64,000 nt of DNA from Phycisphaerae bacterium (GCA_018052735.1 JAGPMT010000005.1:100957-164956), one strand, 5' to 3'. Positions 18,052-27,773 are shown, counted from the first letter of the stretch. Made by a program: numbers and translations. Notes: generated by a model from the sequence alone, not told the origin.

Positions 18052-18125
18052 CGCGCCCGAAGGGATTCGAACCCCTGACCGACGGATTAGAAATCCGTTG
18101 CTCTGTCCAACTGAGCTACGGGCGC
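18052..18125 (-). tRNA. tRNA-Arg (anticodon TCT)
   Basis: Full cloverleaf on the minus strand: acceptor GCGCCCG pairs with CGGGCGC, anticodon stem ACGGA/TCCGT around loop TTTCTAA giving anticodon TCT, and T-arm with GTTCGAAT. Discriminator G; the CCA end is not encoded. Reads AGA codons. Confidence 0.96.
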
Positions 18126-18308
18126 TATTTTCTTGTTGAGTGAAATTGAAACAGTTTTGCAATCTGTCTTCTATTGCAGTGTTTATAACCGAAAATCCGT
18201 TGGCCTGCAATAATGCGGTTGCAAAATAAGCCTAATAAAGGTTTTTTTCAGACTACCGAGAACAGCCTGTGGAACTGAAACCCCATACAATTCCCAACCT
18301 ACAATCAA

Positions 18309-19679
18309 TTATTGAATAACTGAATCATCAGGTGCTGTCCCTTTCAGGTGAATCTGATAAGGCCATTGCTCTTCGGCGGTATTATCGGCTCTGCGTCCTC
18401 TGCCCCCTGCCACAGGCCAGTGTTCGACCGGGGCCCCCATCACAACCAGCCACAAGTATTCCGTATTCTCCGGCACTGTAAATGCCAATATCCCTTGTGG
18501 CTCCTTACCAACGCTGCTGTATATGCGGCCGCCGTCCTTGAGCGAAGCCAGAAAACCATACCGCCAGCCGGCCATTTCTATTTTTACGGCATTATAGCCC
18601 TCGGCCCCTGCAATGCCATTAAAATGTAAGACAACTTCTGTTCCCGGCGACGGTACTTTGAGCCTAATACCATTGTAGCCGTAATTTTGAGGACACCGTG
18701 AAGGGGCAATTCGATACCACCCGTCTTCGGCAGGTATAAGACTGCATTGGTGCTGGTTGGCGTAGGGTCTGGCGACTTTTTCAATCCGCTTCATATCCCA
18801 TGTTATAAATCGGCGCGATGCATCAAACATTTCATTATTAAACTCATCCTGTGTAACCGAAAGTATTCTTTTATAAGTTGTAACAGGGTCTTCATTCGGC
18901 AGAGTTTCCCGATACAGCCGGCCGAAAAACTCTTTGCCGTGTTTGTTGAGCCAATATTCCAATACATAGGGAGAGTGGTACATATTGGTAGGATGCAGAA
19001 AGGCATAATGGGTTTTCTTCATAAAATCGACAAGATGGTAGTTTTCAAATGTCATCCATTCGGGATAGACCTGCCAGAGCATCAATTGTGCTGACATCTC
19101 TACAATGGATCCCCGCAGGTGTTTACCCGTGTCGATTCCAATTATGTATTGAAAGCTGTGTACCATCTCGTGGGCTAAAACACCATACGGAGGCTTATTG
19201 ACCCGCACGGCAGGTGTCCATAATACGCCGATTTTCTCATCCACTCCGCCGCCAAATGCTGTGCCCCCTTCGCCGCCAAAAACATAAACAAGCATCTTGT
19301 ATTTATCACTGATAGAATTGCCTTTCAGGACCAATTTCAGTTCATCAATATAGTATTTATAAAAGCGTTCGCATTCAGAGAGCATAAACTGGACATCAAA
19401 GCGCTTCCTTGCATCCGGATTGCCGAGGGGATCATCGCCATATTCTTTGCTCCAAAAAATAGCAATATTATCCGATTGAACCATGCGTTTGAAGCAGTAT
19501 TCGCTATCTTGGCTGTTGTAGTCATTGTTTTCCGGCACACGGTCTGCTTTTTTCGGCAGATAAAGCTCCTTTGGAGACGAAACAGTCTTTTCTGATTCCT
19601 GCGCCGCTGCCTGAAGTGAAAAAAAGACAATCGCTGCAATTACTGCCGCAACTGGGTGCCTTGTATTTTTAGAATACAT
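18309..19679 (-). CDS. secreted putative zinc metallopeptidase-like protein (HEMVH, DUF6055-like)
   Basis: Exported 456-aa protein with a clear signal peptide (about 8-26, ending LQAAA). The pattern DNIAIFWSKEYGDDP near 70-84, an FGGG-type Gly-rich segment, and LAHEMVHSFQ at 168-177 recall the DUF6055 family. H170-E171 and H174 form an HExxH zinc motif, with E194 (SIVEMSAQ) a plausible third ligand, so zinc peptidase activity is likely but unproven. The C-terminal 130 residues look like a beta-sandwich module. Good SD (GGAGATG). No partner gene nearby. Confidence 0.72.
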   Translation of the reverse strand: MYSKNTRHPVAAVIAAIVFFSLQAAAQESEKTVSSPKELYLPKKADRVPENNDYNSQDSEYCFKRMVQSDNIAIFWSKEYGDDPLGNPDARKRFDVQFMLSECERFYKYYIDELKLVLKGNSISDKYKMLVYVFGGEGGTAFGGGVDEKIGVLWTPAVRVNKPPYGVLAHEMVHSFQYIIGIDTGKHLRGSIVEMSAQLMLWQVYPEWMTFENYHLVDFMKKTHYAFLHPTNMYHSPYVLEYWLNKHGKEFFGRLYRETLPNEDPVTTYKRILSVTQDEFNNEMFDASRRFITWDMKRIEKVARPYANQHQCSLIPAEDGWYRIAPSRCPQNYGYNGIRLKVPSPGTEVVLHFNGIAGAEGYNAVKIEMAGWRYGFLASLKDGGRIYSSVGKEPQGILAFTVPENTEYLWLVVMGAPVEHWPVAGGRGRRADNTAEEQWPYQIHLKGTAPDDSVIQ

Positions 19680-19836
19680 TCTTCATCTCCTCATTAAACT
19701 ACTTTTGAGCAAAGATGATTCATACCAAAATAGACAACCCCCAAATAATTGGGCCTCTGGTGCTCATTTGGGCAAAATTGTCGCAAAAAGCATTTATTGT
19801 GTCAAACATTATGTGTGACAGATTTGAGGAGAATAA

Positions 19837-19941
19837 ATGACTTGCTATGTCCGGTTAAATAACGGTCCATCGGATTATCTGCCTGAAATCTTAAAATGCC
19901 GAATCTGCAAGGGTTATTTGCGTATTTTCCTTGATTTTTAA
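19837..19941 (+). CDS. possible 34-residue small protein upstream of the aminotransferase
   Basis: A short frame, MTCYVRLNNG through LRIFLDF, with a CRIC pair, preceded by an excellent GAGGAG 5 nt upstream. It lies 68 nt before the aminotransferase start and could be a leader peptide or chance. Three Cys residues and high codon regularity are suggestive, but there is no homology I can name. Confidence 0.35.
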   Translation: MTCYVRLNNGPSDYLPEILKCRICKGYLRIFLDF

Positions 19942-20009
19942 CCAGCAAGCTGTTTTAATGCCGGCTGAATTTTTGGACGAAGCAGAATCTACTAATGAGA
20001 GGATTTTTT

Positions 20010-21197
20010 ATGAAAATCAGCCAACGCGCTCAATCTGTACCGCCATCGGCTACGCTGGCAGTTACCAGCCGCGCCAAGGAAATGAAAGCACAGGGAATTG
20101 ATGTATTGGGATTTGCAGCCGGAGAACCGGATTTTGATACGCCTGAATTCATCAAAGAAGCGGCAATCAATGCCCTCAAAAAAGGACAAACCAAATATAC
20201 TCCCGCGGCTGGTATGCCCGACCTGCGGAAAGCTATCGCCGAAAAACTGAAGCGGGAAAACAATCTGGACTACAGCTGGGAGCAGGTTGTGGTTAATTTG
20301 GGAGCCAAGCATTCAGTCTATGGGGCAATGCAGGCGGTTTTGGATCCCGGCGATGAAGTGCTGATGCCCGCTCCTTATTGGGTTACCTATCCAGAGGCCA
20401 TCAAACTGGCCGGAGCCAAGGCCGTTATACTTGAAACAACGGGCGCCACTAATTATAAAATTACCCCTGAACAGCTTCGAAAGGCCATCACGCCTAAAAC
20501 AGCGATGCTGATTCTAAATTCACCGAATAATCCCGGCGGCTTCTGCTACAGTCCCGATGAACTTATGGCGCTGGCGAAGGTACTTGAGGGAACAGAGGTG
20601 ATTGTTCTGTCAGATGAAATCTATGAAAAACTTGTTTACGGCAAAACCCGGTTTGTCAGTTTCGCTTCACTGAGCGCCGACGCCTATCAGCGGACCCTTA
20701 CAATCAACGGCCTCAGCAAGGCCTACTCGATGACCGGCTGGCGGCTTGGTTATACGGCCGGACCCCTGAATGTCATCAAGGCGATGGCCCGCTTGCAGGA
20801 TCATTCGACATCTAATCCGGTTACCTTTGCTCAATTTGGAGCGATTGCGGCCCTGAAAGACCAGGGCGACACAATTGAAAAAATGCGGATTGAATTTGAA
20901 AAAAGAGGACGCTTGATGGCTCAGCGGCTCAATGCAATAAAAGGAGTGTGCTGCCACCAGCCAGAAGGTGCTTTTTACTGCTTCCCGGATGTCTCGGCTC
21001 ATTACGGCCGCACCATCGGAGGAGCTGTTATACGCGACAGTATGGATTTTGCGGCTGCTCTGCTCGAACAAGCCCATGTAGGAGTAGTTCCGGGTGCTCC
21101 GTTCGGCAGTCCCAATAATATCCGGTTAAGTTTTGCCTGTTCGCTGGAACAAATAGAAAAAGGGATGGACCGCATCCAAAGGTGGCTTCAGGAATAA
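20010..21197 (+). CDS. aspB: PLP-dependent class I aminotransferase (aspartate aminotransferase type)
   Basis: Subgroup I-gamma/Ib aminotransferase of 395 aa. Landmarks are AAGEPDFDTPE near the N-terminus, NSPNNPGG, SDEIYEKLVY, the PLP-lysine in NGLSKAYSMTGWRLGY, and a C-terminal Arg (NIRLSF) for the carboxylate. Family members usually act on aspartate, sometimes aromatic amino acids or prephenate. The five-codon-shorter start is preferred because AGAGGA precedes it by 6 nt. The next gene's ATG follows the stop directly, making this the first gene of the 20-27.8 kb cluster. Confidence 0.93.
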   Translation: MKISQRAQSVPPSATLAVTSRAKEMKAQGIDVLGFAAGEPDFDTPEFIKEAAINALKKGQTKYTPAAGMPDLRKAIAEKLKRENNLDYSWEQVVVNLGAKHSVYGAMQAVLDPGDEVLMPAPYWVTYPEAIKLAGAKAVILETTGATNYKITPEQLRKAITPKTAMLILNSPNNPGGFCYSPDELMALAKVLEGTEVIVLSDEIYEKLVYGKTRFVSFASLSADAYQRTLTINGLSKAYSMTGWRLGYTAGPLNVIKAMARLQDHSTSNPVTFAQFGAIAALKDQGDTIEKMRIEFEKRGRLMAQRLNAIKGVCCHQPEGAFYCFPDVSAHYGRTIGGAVIRDSMDFAAALLEQAHVGVVPGAPFGSPNNIRLSFACSLEQIEKGMDRIQRWLQE

Positions 21198-23897
21198 ATG
21201 AATGAATTAGGAAACACCTCCCGTCGGACTGGCTGGTTGCAGCTGGTTTTATTTGCGGGCATGATGCTGTTCGCATTTTACGGGTCTACGCATATGGTTG
21301 CTGCCGGCGATACGTGGGTAGCGATGGCCTGCGGGCGGCATTTTGCTCATCATGGGGTTGATACCATTGAACCGTTTAGCTTCAACTCTCACCCTGCTGG
21401 CCCGTCTGATGAACAGCTCCAGAAATTTCCTGCTTGGAGCCGCAGTTTTATACGCTGGTGGCATCCAACCGGCTGGATTAACCAGAACTGGCTGACGCAT
21501 CTTATTTATTACAAACTGGCTGTCTGGTTTGGAAGCGAAGATAAGCCCAACTATAATGTTCTGGTTATCTGGAAGTTTGCGCTGTATTTTCTGACTGTTT
21601 TCAGTGTGTACGGCATCGGTAAACTGCTCGGAGTAGGCAATTTTCTATCGGCCGCAGCAGCGTGCATGGGAATGGTGGTCGGCCGAACATTTTTCGATAT
21701 TCGTCCTGCCGGCTACTCCAATCTGCTTGTGCCCGTCTATATTCTGGTGCTGGCGCTGGCAACATACCGCAATTGGCGGCTGATATGGCTGATGATTCCG
21801 CTGATTGTTTTCTGGGCCAATGTTCACGGGGGCTATATTTATGCTTTTATTATGTTCGTGCCGTTTATTGGGATTCATTTTCTTCTGAATCTGCCGCGTC
21901 GGTGGACTGTCAGTCTGGGCTGCATGGGCCTATGGCTGGTGCTCTATTTAATGATTTATAAATTTCTGACCAATGATTATTATGTCCAGACACAGAAACT
22001 CCTGAATTCTGATTATAAGGCGGCTCCCTTTATCAGCAAAATGCTGGCAATGTGGGGGATCCTTGCAGCGGGTTCTGTAATTCTGGCTGCCATAAAAACA
22101 GTCAAGCCGGCTCCTTTTTATGCTTACCACATTGGCGTCGGCTTTATCTGGTTTCTAAGCTTATGCACTTCCTTTTTTGCCCGGATTCCTGTTAACCTGA
22201 CGCCTCAGTTTAAGACAATTTATTCATCTTTTGTGTCTTCTTCTCAGCTATCGTTCTGTTTTGTCTTCATTGCAGGAACTCTTCTGGTATTCGCGATGGC
22301 AGTCAAAAAAGAGCGGTTTGTTATATTGCCGGTTCGTGGATTGATTCATACCATCGGCGCAGCAGTCTGTTCGTTTATTGCAATGGTTATACTAAATCCC
22401 TTCCATCTTACGAACCTGACCCATACTTTTGAAATCAGCGTCAGCAAACATGCTGAATCATGGCGTCAGGTCAATGAGTGGAAACCTGCCTTCGACTGGA
22501 TGGATAAAACCTCAACAACACCCAATCCGGTAGGCGAAGAAGAGGCATTTGCCGTACTGTGCATTTTGACGGGGCTTGTCCTTTTGGCATGGCTGAGCGG
22601 CTACTTTTTAAAACCGCAACTGACGATTAAGGGCAGCCGCAAATCGCTTCGGCAGGAATGCAATCTGCCGTCTGGCCGGCCGCGCATCGACTTGGCTATT
22701 ATTGTTCTATCGCTGCTGACCCTTTATATGGCTGTACAATCCAGACGTTTTATTGCTCTTGCAGGTTCTGCCGCAGCACCTGCAGTGTTTCTGCTGGCGC
22801 GGCAAGCATGGCAAATGATTACAGCCAAATTTAATCTAAAAATCTTTTCAGCATCAGATTCTTCGAATTTTCGTATTGTTTCCGCCGGTTATATCGTATT
22901 AAGCATTTTCTTGGCTCTTTTAGGACTTTTTTGGGCGATAAAATTCAAGCGGGTTTATCTCGATCCTTGGCCGACAGATAACCGGTATCACAGTATTTTT
23001 ATGCGAATGACTGCTTCCCATTTGAAGCCCTTCGAGGTATGCCAGTTCATCAACATCAATAACTTACGGGGCCGCGTTTTTAATTATTGGACAGAAGGCG
23101 GCGCTATTGCATTCGGTCAGCAGCCGGACAAGGATACCGGCCAAATTCCGCTGAAACTCTTTATGGATGGACGTGCTCAAGCTGCTTATAATCACGATAA
23201 ATTCCGCTTATGGCAGCTTATTCATGGGGGCGGTCCAATTGCTCAGCAGGCCCTTGCGGAAGGCCGAAAATTAACCGCCGAACAGCTACGAGAAGTCGGT
23301 CTATGGATCGACAAGCAGCTCAAATCTTATCAAGTGTGGGTAGTTTTGATGCCGCAATCACAGGAAGACTCGACTTTTATGCAGGCCCTCAAATTGACAC
23401 CGAATTGGAAGACAGGGTATCTCGATAATACCCAGCATCTTTTGGTTGATATCGAAAATCCTGACGGCAGAAACCTCATCGACAATATTTTGAATAATAA
23501 GGCCGGATTTCCAGACAGTTTTTCTCAAAAGCTGACAACTTCTGTCGCTATTTTAGAAAATCAATACGCTCCGCGTTTTGGGGATTTGTATGAATTAACC
23601 AAAGGTGCTTTTGACGAATATCCTTATCCCGCTGCGGCGCTGGCGTTAAATCGGCTGACTGGACTGGCTCAGTTTAGGGAGCAAGCAACATCGGATTTGC
23701 AGACATATCTGGATGATTTTACTCAAAATCAAGAGATGTATAAAAAAGAAAATGGATTTCTACTCCGGCTTGGCAGTGCAGAAATAGCTGCCCGTTGTCT
23801 GATGCAGATTAAGGGGCAGGAAAAAGACCGCTATCGTCAGTTTGCAGAACAGTTTCGAGAATTATCCAAACTGATTAATACCAGCCGCATCTGGTAG
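21198..23897 (+). CDS. large polytopic membrane protein, GT-C glycosyltransferase-like
   Basis: An 899-aa protein with about a dozen membrane segments through residue 600 and a soluble C-terminal region of about 300 aa. The first periplasmic loop holds GDTWVAMACGRHF and WINQNWLTHL, the pattern seen in a conserved group of GT-C-like proteins (Asp plus NxxWL/HExL), and VFWANVHGGYIYAF matches the group's WANxHGG motif. Expected role is transfer of a sugar from a polyprenyl-phosphate donor at the outer face of the inner membrane (inference). The C-terminal part (YWTEGGAIAFG, DGRAQAAYN) is typical of the group. Start directly follows the aspB stop. Confidence 0.7.
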   Translation: MNELGNTSRRTGWLQLVLFAGMMLFAFYGSTHMVAAGDTWVAMACGRHFAHHGVDTIEPFSFNSHPAGPSDEQLQKFPAWSRSFIRWWHPTGWINQNWLTHLIYYKLAVWFGSEDKPNYNVLVIWKFALYFLTVFSVYGIGKLLGVGNFLSAAAACMGMVVGRTFFDIRPAGYSNLLVPVYILVLALATYRNWRLIWLMIPLIVFWANVHGGYIYAFIMFVPFIGIHFLLNLPRRWTVSLGCMGLWLVLYLMIYKFLTNDYYVQTQKLLNSDYKAAPFISKMLAMWGILAAGSVILAAIKTVKPAPFYAYHIGVGFIWFLSLCTSFFARIPVNLTPQFKTIYSSFVSSSQLSFCFVFIAGTLLVFAMAVKKERFVILPVRGLIHTIGAAVCSFIAMVILNPFHLTNLTHTFEISVSKHAESWRQVNEWKPAFDWMDKTSTTPNPVGEEEAFAVLCILTGLVLLAWLSGYFLKPQLTIKGSRKSLRQECNLPSGRPRIDLAIIVLSLLTLYMAVQSRRFIALAGSAAAPAVFLLARQAWQMITAKFNLKIFSASDSSNFRIVSAGYIVLSIFLALLGLFWAIKFKRVYLDPWPTDNRYHSIFMRMTASHLKPFEVCQFININNLRGRVFNYWTEGGAIAFGQQPDKDTGQIPLKLFMDGRAQAAYNHDKFRLWQLIHGGGPIAQQALAEGRKLTAEQLREVGLWIDKQLKSYQVWVVLMPQSQEDSTFMQALKLTPNWKTGYLDNTQHLLVDIENPDGRNLIDNILNNKAGFPDSFSQKLTTSVAILENQYAPRFGDLYELTKGAFDEYPYPAAALALNRLTGLAQFREQATSDLQTYLDDFTQNQEMYKKENGFLLRLGSAEIAARCLMQIKGQEKDRYRQFAEQFRELSKLINTSRIW

Positions 23898-23900
23898 TCT

Positions 23901-24638
23901 ATGGGAGATACCTTAGAAATCAAAAAAACGCACCCCGTCACCTCACTGACGGTTTTCTTTCCGTGCTTCAACGAGCGTGAGGCCATTGGACCTCTGACAG
24001 TAAAAACACTCGCTGTTTTAAAGGAAATATGCCCGGATTATGAAATTATTATTGTCGATGACGGAAGCAAAGACGGTTCCGGCCAATTGGCCGACCAGCT
24101 GGCACGGGAATATCCGGCAGTTCGGGTGATTCATCACCCGGTAAACCTTGGTTACGGTGCGGCACTGCAAAGCGGCTTCCGGGCCGCCGCCAAAGAGTAT
24201 GTCTTTTATACAGACGGCGACGGACAATTCGATGTCACCGAATTGCATCGCCTTTTGCCGCTGATGGAGCAATATGATATTGTCAGCGCCTATCGCCTTA
24301 AACGGCAGGAAGGCTGGAAGCGTCAACTGAACGCCTTCTGCTGGACAGCCCTGATTAATTTTCTTTTTAATCTTAACCTGAAAGATATTGACTGCGCCTT
24401 CAAACTGTACAAGCGGCGGATTTTTGACCAAATTGAAATGATCAGCACGGGTGCCTTAATCGATACAGAAATTCTGGCACGTGCCAGCCGACTGGGATTC
24501 AGGATAACACAGGTCGGTGTTCATCATTATCCGCGCATAGGAGGCCGTTCAACCGGCGCTAATTTTAAAGTAATTCTTCATGCTTTCCGAGAACTCTTTA
24601 AGTTGCGTAAAACGATTTTACAGACAGGAAAGCGATGA
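23901..24638 (+). CDS. family 2 glycosyltransferase, polyprenyl-phosphate sugar synthase-like
   Basis: GT2 enzyme of 245 aa resembling dolichyl-phosphate mannose synthase. FFPCFNEREAI, IIVDDGSKDGS (nucleotide site) and FYTDGDGQFD (DxD metal motif) are intact, followed by DIDCAFKLYKR and RIGGRSTGA. There is no C-terminal membrane domain, so it is soluble or peripheral. It would make polyprenyl-phosphate-hexose, the natural donor for the GT-C-like protein encoded 3 nt upstream. It overlaps alr by 4 nt. Confidence 0.9.
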   Translation: MGDTLEIKKTHPVTSLTVFFPCFNEREAIGPLTVKTLAVLKEICPDYEIIIVDDGSKDGSGQLADQLAREYPAVRVIHHPVNLGYGAALQSGFRAAAKEYVFYTDGDGQFDVTELHRLLPLMEQYDIVSAYRLKRQEGWKRQLNAFCWTALINFLFNLNLKDIDCAFKLYKRRIFDQIEMISTGALIDTEILARASRLGFRITQVGVHHYPRIGGRSTGANFKVILHAFRELFKLRKTILQTGKR

Positions 24639-25783
24639 GAGTCTATCGAACCCAGCAATTTATCCGCCCGGATCTGCAGGCGCATATTTTTTCGCAGGAC
24701 CTGCTGAACAATGTTCGTCATCTGCGGAGTTTATGTTCTCCAAAAACCAAATTCTGCGCTGTAGTTAAAGCCAATGCATACGGTCACGGACTGGCCGAAA
24801 TTGTGAATATTCTTGTACGGGACGGGGCCGATGCTTTTGCGGTAGCCACATTTTATGAAGCACTGCATATTGCCTCGATGGTTTTTGATAAATCTATATT
24901 GATTCTGGAGCCGATGAATCCTTCTCAGTCCATCGAAGAAATACAGGTATGCGCCCGCAGCGGATTTGACGGGGTTTTGTCTTCGCTGGATTCCCTGAAT
25001 TATATTAAAGAAGCTCTTAAAAAAACATCGTTGGTCCAAAAAGTTCATATCAACATAGAAACAGGAATGGGACGCGGCGGCATCGCACCGGAACAGGCCG
25101 GCCGGATGCTCGAACAGGTTGAGGCATGTCCCAACTTAAAACTGGCCGGCGTTTTTACTCATTTTGCTACCGCCGATGAGGATGATTTATCTTATGCATA
25201 CGAACAAATCGAAGTTTTCGAACGCTTTCTCAATCAATACCAGTTGAGGAACAGAAACATCCTGATACATGCTGCCAACAGTGCCGCTGTAATGAAGCTT
25301 CCGCAAGCCCATTATGATATGGTACGCTGCGGCATTGCTATGTATGGCTATTACTCCCGGCGGATGAAAAATCCTCCGATACCATTACAGCCGGTTCTTA
25401 CACTTCAGGCGCCGATTACCCATATTGCACACATTCCGGCGGGTCATTCCATCAGCTACGGCCGCTCGTATGTAACCAAACGTGATACAACGGCCGCTAT
25501 TATCCCTCTGGGTTATGCCGATGGATACCGGCGGTGTTTTTCGAACAGAGCATTTATGAAAATCGCCCATCAGGCGGTACCCGTTATCGGCCGAGTGTGT
25601 ATGGATCAGGTTATTCTGGATGTTACCGATGTTCCAAATATTCAATTGGGACAAATGGTGACTGTACTGGACAACTCTCACGATTCAGTCTGTTCGGCGT
25701 ATGCCTTAGCAGACTTGGCCGATACCATCTGTTATGAAATTTTGACCCTTATTCATGCTCATGTCAATCGAATCGTTCATTGA
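24635..25783 (+). CDS. alr: alanine racemase
   Basis: PLP enzyme converting L- to D-alanine (382 aa). PLP-lysine K45 in VVKANAYGHG and the catalytic tyrosine Y275 in SISYGRSY are both present, as is RCGIAMYG. D-alanine is needed for peptidoglycan, but the gene sits between a polyprenyl-phosphate glycosyltransferase (4-nt ATGA overlap) and the cyclotransferase-amidoligase fusion, so a dedicated role in that cluster is possible. AGGAAA precedes the start. Confidence 0.96.
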   Translation: MRVYRTQQFIRPDLQAHIFSQDLLNNVRHLRSLCSPKTKFCAVVKANAYGHGLAEIVNILVRDGADAFAVATFYEALHIASMVFDKSILILEPMNPSQSIEEIQVCARSGFDGVLSSLDSLNYIKEALKKTSLVQKVHINIETGMGRGGIAPEQAGRMLEQVEACPNLKLAGVFTHFATADEDDLSYAYEQIEVFERFLNQYQLRNRNILIHAANSAAVMKLPQAHYDMVRCGIAMYGYYSRRMKNPPIPLQPVLTLQAPITHIAHIPAGHSISYGRSYVTKRDTTAAIIPLGYADGYRRCFSNRAFMKIAHQAVPVIGRVCMDQVILDVTDVPNIQLGQMVTVLDNSHDSVCSAYALADLADTICYEILTLIHAHVNRIVH

Positions 25784-27771
25784 CGAGGCAGGCAGCAGAT
25801 CCATACAATATATTGACCATGAAAGATTCATCAACCGAAAAACCAATGAATTTATTTGTTTATGGCTCGCTTCGCGATCCTTCGATCTTTGAATCTGTCT
25901 GCGGATACAGTTTTTCATTGAAGCCATCAGAAGCCAGAACCGGCAATGTATTGAATGCAGAACTTGCGATGCTGCCGCATTATCGCCGCGTAAGTCCTGA
26001 TAATATATACTTTTATGCAATTCCTGATACCACCTCCAAGCTGCAGGGATTTGTTATCTACGATGTTCCAGCCTCGGCGATGAAGGTTATTGATCAGTAT
26101 GAAGGCAAGTTTTATGACCGTGAGACAGTTCAGGTTCATACCGCCAACGGAACAGTGGAGGCTCAGGCCTATCTGGCCAGCACAAAATCGATGAGAAAAC
26201 GGTTTGGGGACCGCTTTCATGTAAATTTGATTCACGAACTGTGGCTGCGCAAGCGAATAGAAAAATTCTTTCAGTCGCATACCCGTCCGGGAGAGCACTC
26301 AATAGATGCAGATATAGAACGCCGTGCGCGCCGGCAGCTTCTGGGAACTATCGAGCGGGATCTGGTGGTGTCACACTTACGTCAGGATGCCGTCAGCGAT
26401 TTTTATCTGGAACACGAATTGAATCGGCCATGCCCTTCGATGCGGCATCTGATCAGCACTCCAGAAGCACGGCCGTATATTGAAAACTATCTGGCGCTGG
26501 TCATCAAGCTGGCCGTAATGAACCAGTTTGAGTCGATGATTTATGACCGGTTTCGATTCGAGCTGGACCGATTATGTCCATCCAAACGCTATTATACCCG
26601 CATCTTGAGTCTTTTAATTGCACTGCGGATGATTAACTCCAACAGTCATGCAATTGATATGATTCTTCGCCGCGGGCTGGAAACGATGCCGCCCGGGAAT
26701 TCATACGATTTGATCGATTATGTCAAATATGCTGTAGCGGCGGCTGAAAATGCGTTTGACCCTCGGGTGGTACAGGGAGACATGGCCATCATCCGAAACA
26801 ACCTCCAGCCGGGACTGGTTCCGATGGGTGCAGAAGTAGAATTAAGCAATCTGGGATTCCGCGCCATTCATAAAAATATTGCCAATCAGGATCCGGTTTT
26901 CGACGGTTTTCGTTATTTTTGTGATTTTGCGATGGATGTTCTCGGATGGAAGCTTGGGAGCTATGTCGATGACCATTCCGGCGAGCCGAACCGCTCGAAT
27001 CGGGGCTTTTTGGAACTTGCGCCGGGACGATTGAATACATTAGGGGAAATTTCCAAGCCCGCAACAGCAGATCCGTGGGTTCTCAATCGGCTGATTCGTG
27101 AAATAACGGAATTTTTCCCTGTTAATCCGCACAGTCTGCATTTGTCTTTTCAGCTTCGTCGAAATCAGATCGGCAAGCAATCCACACTGCCTTTGAGTTT
27201 TGTCAAGTGCCTGTTTGTCTTAGGGGGCGGCACACAGATTACAGATACAGGCCAGATATGGATTTCACGACTGAGAAACGAAGAAATTGAACGGGACGAC
27301 TACGGCGAAGAGCTTATGTTTGCCCGAACCAGCAAGCGCCGCTGGCAATTATCGGGCGACCCGCAAGAAGTTCGGCCGCTCAGACAGGCTATTTATATAC
27401 ACCAGTACAAATTTATACGATTGGAACGGCGTGCCAGCTACGAACCTCTGATTATGGCTCTCAAAGGGATTCAGTTGGCGCTGAATCCGGGCGATTATCT
27501 GACTGCCGCCCAGCTGGCCTCCAGCCAGCGGCTGCGAAATGATTATGAAGAACTTAAAGAATGGGCATTGCAGCCCACTCCTATTTCGCACAGTACAAAA
27601 CACCGTTTTCTGGATGCCATTTATGATGGATTGCTTCACGAAGGGCACAATAAACCCTATCATAAACTCCATTATATCGACTGGGCAATGGGAGCCATTG
27701 ACCTCCAAATCCGGCTGTTCAATAAAAAACTGGAAGAAGGAAAAGCAATTCCCTCTTTCCAGTCGGAATAA
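25780..27771 (+). CDS. gamma-glutamylcyclotransferase domain fused to a putative GS-fold amidoligase
   Basis: Two-part protein of up to 663 aa. The N-terminus (about 23-145) is a GGCT/AIG2 domain: FVYGSLRD (26-33) binds substrate and E108 in DQYEGKFYDRETVQV is the catalytic acid. A helical linker (about 155-335) follows. The C-terminal half has GAEVELSNLGF (350-360), GFLELAPGRLN (409-419) and SLHLSF (452-457), an arrangement resembling the metal- and ATP-binding strands of glutamine synthetase, glutamate-cysteine ligase and the amidoligase family. Known amidoligases are often linked to GGCT-like enzymes. No target peptide is visible. The TTG start overlaps alr; ATG at 25819 or 25846 is also possible and all lack a good SD. 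Confidence 0.65.
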   Translation: MTRQAADPYNILTMKDSSTEKPMNLFVYGSLRDPSIFESVCGYSFSLKPSEARTGNVLNAELAMLPHYRRVSPDNIYFYAIPDTTSKLQGFVIYDVPASAMKVIDQYEGKFYDRETVQVHTANGTVEAQAYLASTKSMRKRFGDRFHVNLIHELWLRKRIEKFFQSHTRPGEHSIDADIERRARRQLLGTIERDLVVSHLRQDAVSDFYLEHELNRPCPSMRHLISTPEARPYIENYLALVIKLAVMNQFESMIYDRFRFELDRLCPSKRYYTRILSLLIALRMINSNSHAIDMILRRGLETMPPGNSYDLIDYVKYAVAAAENAFDPRVVQGDMAIIRNNLQPGLVPMGAEVELSNLGFRAIHKNIANQDPVFDGFRYFCDFAMDVLGWKLGSYVDDHSGEPNRSNRGFLELAPGRLNTLGEISKPATADPWVLNRLIREITEFFPVNPHSLHLSFQLRRNQIGKQSTLPLSFVKCLFVLGGGTQITDTGQIWISRLRNEEIERDDYGEELMFARTSKRRWQLSGDPQEVRPLRQAIYIHQYKFIRLERRASYEPLIMALKGIQLALNPGDYLTAAQLASSQRLRNDYEELKEWALQPTPISHSTKHRFLDAIYDGLLHEGHNKPYHKLHYIDWAMGAIDLQIRLFNKKLEEGKAIPSFQSE

Positions 27772-27773
27772 GG

